Below are positions 5,451-6,532 of a DNA stretch of 6,532 bases, in pieces (position 1 is the stretch's first letter; each line of letters starts with the position of its first letter). Both the position numbers and the translations under genes were made by a program. This DNA is from Pseudomonadota bacterium (GTDB lineage: Bacteria; Pseudomonadota; Gammaproteobacteria; Steroidobacterales; Woeseiaceae). The stretch spans positions 1 to 6,532 of the forward strand of contig JAKSCZ010000464.1 in assembly GCA_022360335.1 (NCBI GenBank), in the 5' to 3' direction. Below the pieces are notes generated by a model. The model searched no databases, was not told the DNA's origin, and was given only the letters and a program-made list of their open reading frames with translations.

Positions 5451-6532
5451 TGGCGACGGTCGACGGGCAGATGCGCGACCCGCGCGTGCGCGAAGCGGCG
5501 ACGACGATCCCAGTCTACGGCCGGCTGCCGTTCGTGCCCGAGCGCGCCAGCGGCTGCGACCTGTTCACGAGCGACGGGCGCCGCATCCTCGATCTGTACG
5601 GCGGCCACGCCGTCGCGGCTCTCGGCTACGGCCACCCGCGTCTCGTGGAAGCGATCCGCAAACAGAGCAACAAGCTGCTGTTCCAGAGCAACGCGGTCGC
5701 GCTCGACATCCGTGCCGACGCCGCCGAACGCCTGACGCGCATTGCGCCGACGGGACTCGAGCGTGTGTTCTTCGTCAACTCGGGCGCCGAGGCGAACGAG
5801 AACGCACTGCGCATGGCGATCAGGGCAACGGGAAGGCGCAGGATTCTCGCGCTGACCCGGGGATTCCACGGGCGATCGGCTGCGGCCGGCGCGGTGACCT
5901 GGAATTCGGATCGCTGGTACACGTTTCCATCGAAGCCGTTCGAAGTCGATTTCATCCCGCGCGACGACGCCGAGGCCGCGCGGGCGATGATCGACGACCG
6001 TGTCGCAGCCGTGATTTTCGAACCCGTCCAGGGCGTCGCGGGCGCGTACGACCTGACCACCGAGTTCATCGAAGTGTTGCGCGATGCGACGTCGAAACAC
6101 GGTGCGATGCTGATCGCCGACGAGGTGCAATCCGGGATCGGGCGCTGCGGCAATTTCTTCGCCGTTCAGGTACATGGCGTCGACCCGGACATCGTAACGA
6201 GCGCCAAAGCGCTCGGCGGCGGAATACCCTGCGGCGCGGTCCTTTGCACTGATGGCGTGGCGGCCCACTTCGGTTCGGGCGACCTCGGCTCGACGTTCGG
6301 CGGAGGACCGGTCGCGGCCGCCGCCATAGCGGCGACGATCCGGGCGATTGCGGACGAGCAACTACTGGCGAATGTGCGCGCGAGGGAGGCGCAGATTCGC
6401 GACGAATGCACCGTCGGCCCGATACGTAAAATTCAGGGCATGGGACTGCTGCTCGGCCTGGTCTGCGACCGGCCGGCCGTCGAAGTCAGGGACGCACTGC
6501 TCGACCACGACATTCTCACCGGGACGAGCGGC
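5450..6532 (+). CDS. argD: Acetylornithine (N-acylornithine) aminotransferase, C-terminus cut by window end
   Basis: This is a class III PLP-dependent aminotransferase that should convert N-acylglutamate semialdehyde plus glutamate to N-acylornithine, the step after ArgC. The visible 361 residues contain LDLYGGHAV at 48-56, VNSGAEANENALRMA at 109-123 (phosphate binding), GFHGRS at 138-143, FEPVQG at 190-195, IADEVQSGIGR at 222-232 with the PLP-contacting Asp224, and SAKALGGG at 251-258 with Lys253 as the Schiff-base lysine. GSTFGGGP at 280-287 has Gly where most ArgD have Asn (GGNP). GGHAV and EANENAL are features I associate with the Bacteroidetes-type ArgD. ATG 5450 shares its A with the argC stop (TGATG); an in-frame GTG at 5441 would add three residues. 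Full ArgD is about 390-410 residues, so some 30-50 are missing. LysJ and GabT relatives share these motifs; the operon context favours ArgD. Confidence 0.9.
   Translation, partial: MATVDGQMRDPRVREAATTIPVYGRLPFVPERASGCDLFTSDGRRILDLYGGHAVAALGYGHPRLVEAIRKQSNKLLFQSNAVALDIRADAAERLTRIAPTGLERVFFVNSGAEANENALRMAIRATGRRRILALTRGFHGRSAAAGAVTWNSDRWYTFPSKPFEVDFIPRDDAEAARAMIDDRVAAVIFEPVQGVAGAYDLTTEFIEVLRDATSKHGAMLIADEVQSGIGRCGNFFAVQVHGVDPDIVTSAKALGGGIPCGAVLCTDGVAAHFGSGDLGSTFGGGPVAAAAIAATIRAIADEQLLANVRAREAQIRDECTVGPIRKIQGMGLLLGLVCDRPAVEVRDALLDHDILTGTSG

Noticed and set aside
5216..6361. Long minus-strand open frame of 381 codons opposite argC and argD
   Set aside because: It mirrors the coding periodicity of the plus-strand genes and shows no family motif; the plus strand here encodes a clear aminotransferase with all cofactor residues.

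Overview
The window is GC-rich, near 60% in sampled lines at the left end and near 65-72% in sampled lines of the right two thirds. It looks like a chromosomal piece from a high-GC proteobacterium, probably a gammaproteobacterium. The reasons are the EstB-like carboxylesterase motifs, the ArgR protein with a recognisable ARG-box operator, and clear Shine-Dalgarno sites. No RNA gene, insertion sequence, CRISPR array or convincing Rho-independent terminator was seen.

Left part (1-1528): the end of an HNH-endonuclease-like gene is cut by the window edge. A 176-base gap with no recognised content follows, then a small Nudix hydrolase gene. The Nudix gene converges on a minus-strand carboxylesterase, and their stop codons share the tetranucleotide CTAG.

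Divergent control region (1529-1654): it separates the esterase from an arginine operon. It holds a near-consensus ARG box just before the argR ribosome binding site, plus a weak sigma70-like promoter candidate.

Right part (1655-6532): a tight plus-strand operon reads argR - argG - unknown P-loop NTPase - argC - argD (cut by the window end). Spacings are 12 and 8 bases, followed by two overlaps (ATGA and TGATG). ArgC reduces N-acylglutamyl phosphate and ArgD aminates the resulting semialdehyde. ArgG joins citrulline to aspartate near the end of the pathway, and ArgR senses arginine and should close the feedback loop. ArgG, ArgC and ArgD carry sequence features that I associate from memory with the Bacteroidetes/xanthomonad versions, which work with an N-acylornithine carbamoyltransferase. 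That enzyme would lie outside this window.

The most interesting item is the 351-residue protein between argG and argC. It has a BioD/DUF1611-like P-loop (GTCMDSGKT) behind a beta-rich N-terminal domain and is not a standard arginine enzyme. Its place in the operon makes it a candidate for a missing or alternative acylation/activation step on glutamate, which is inference only.
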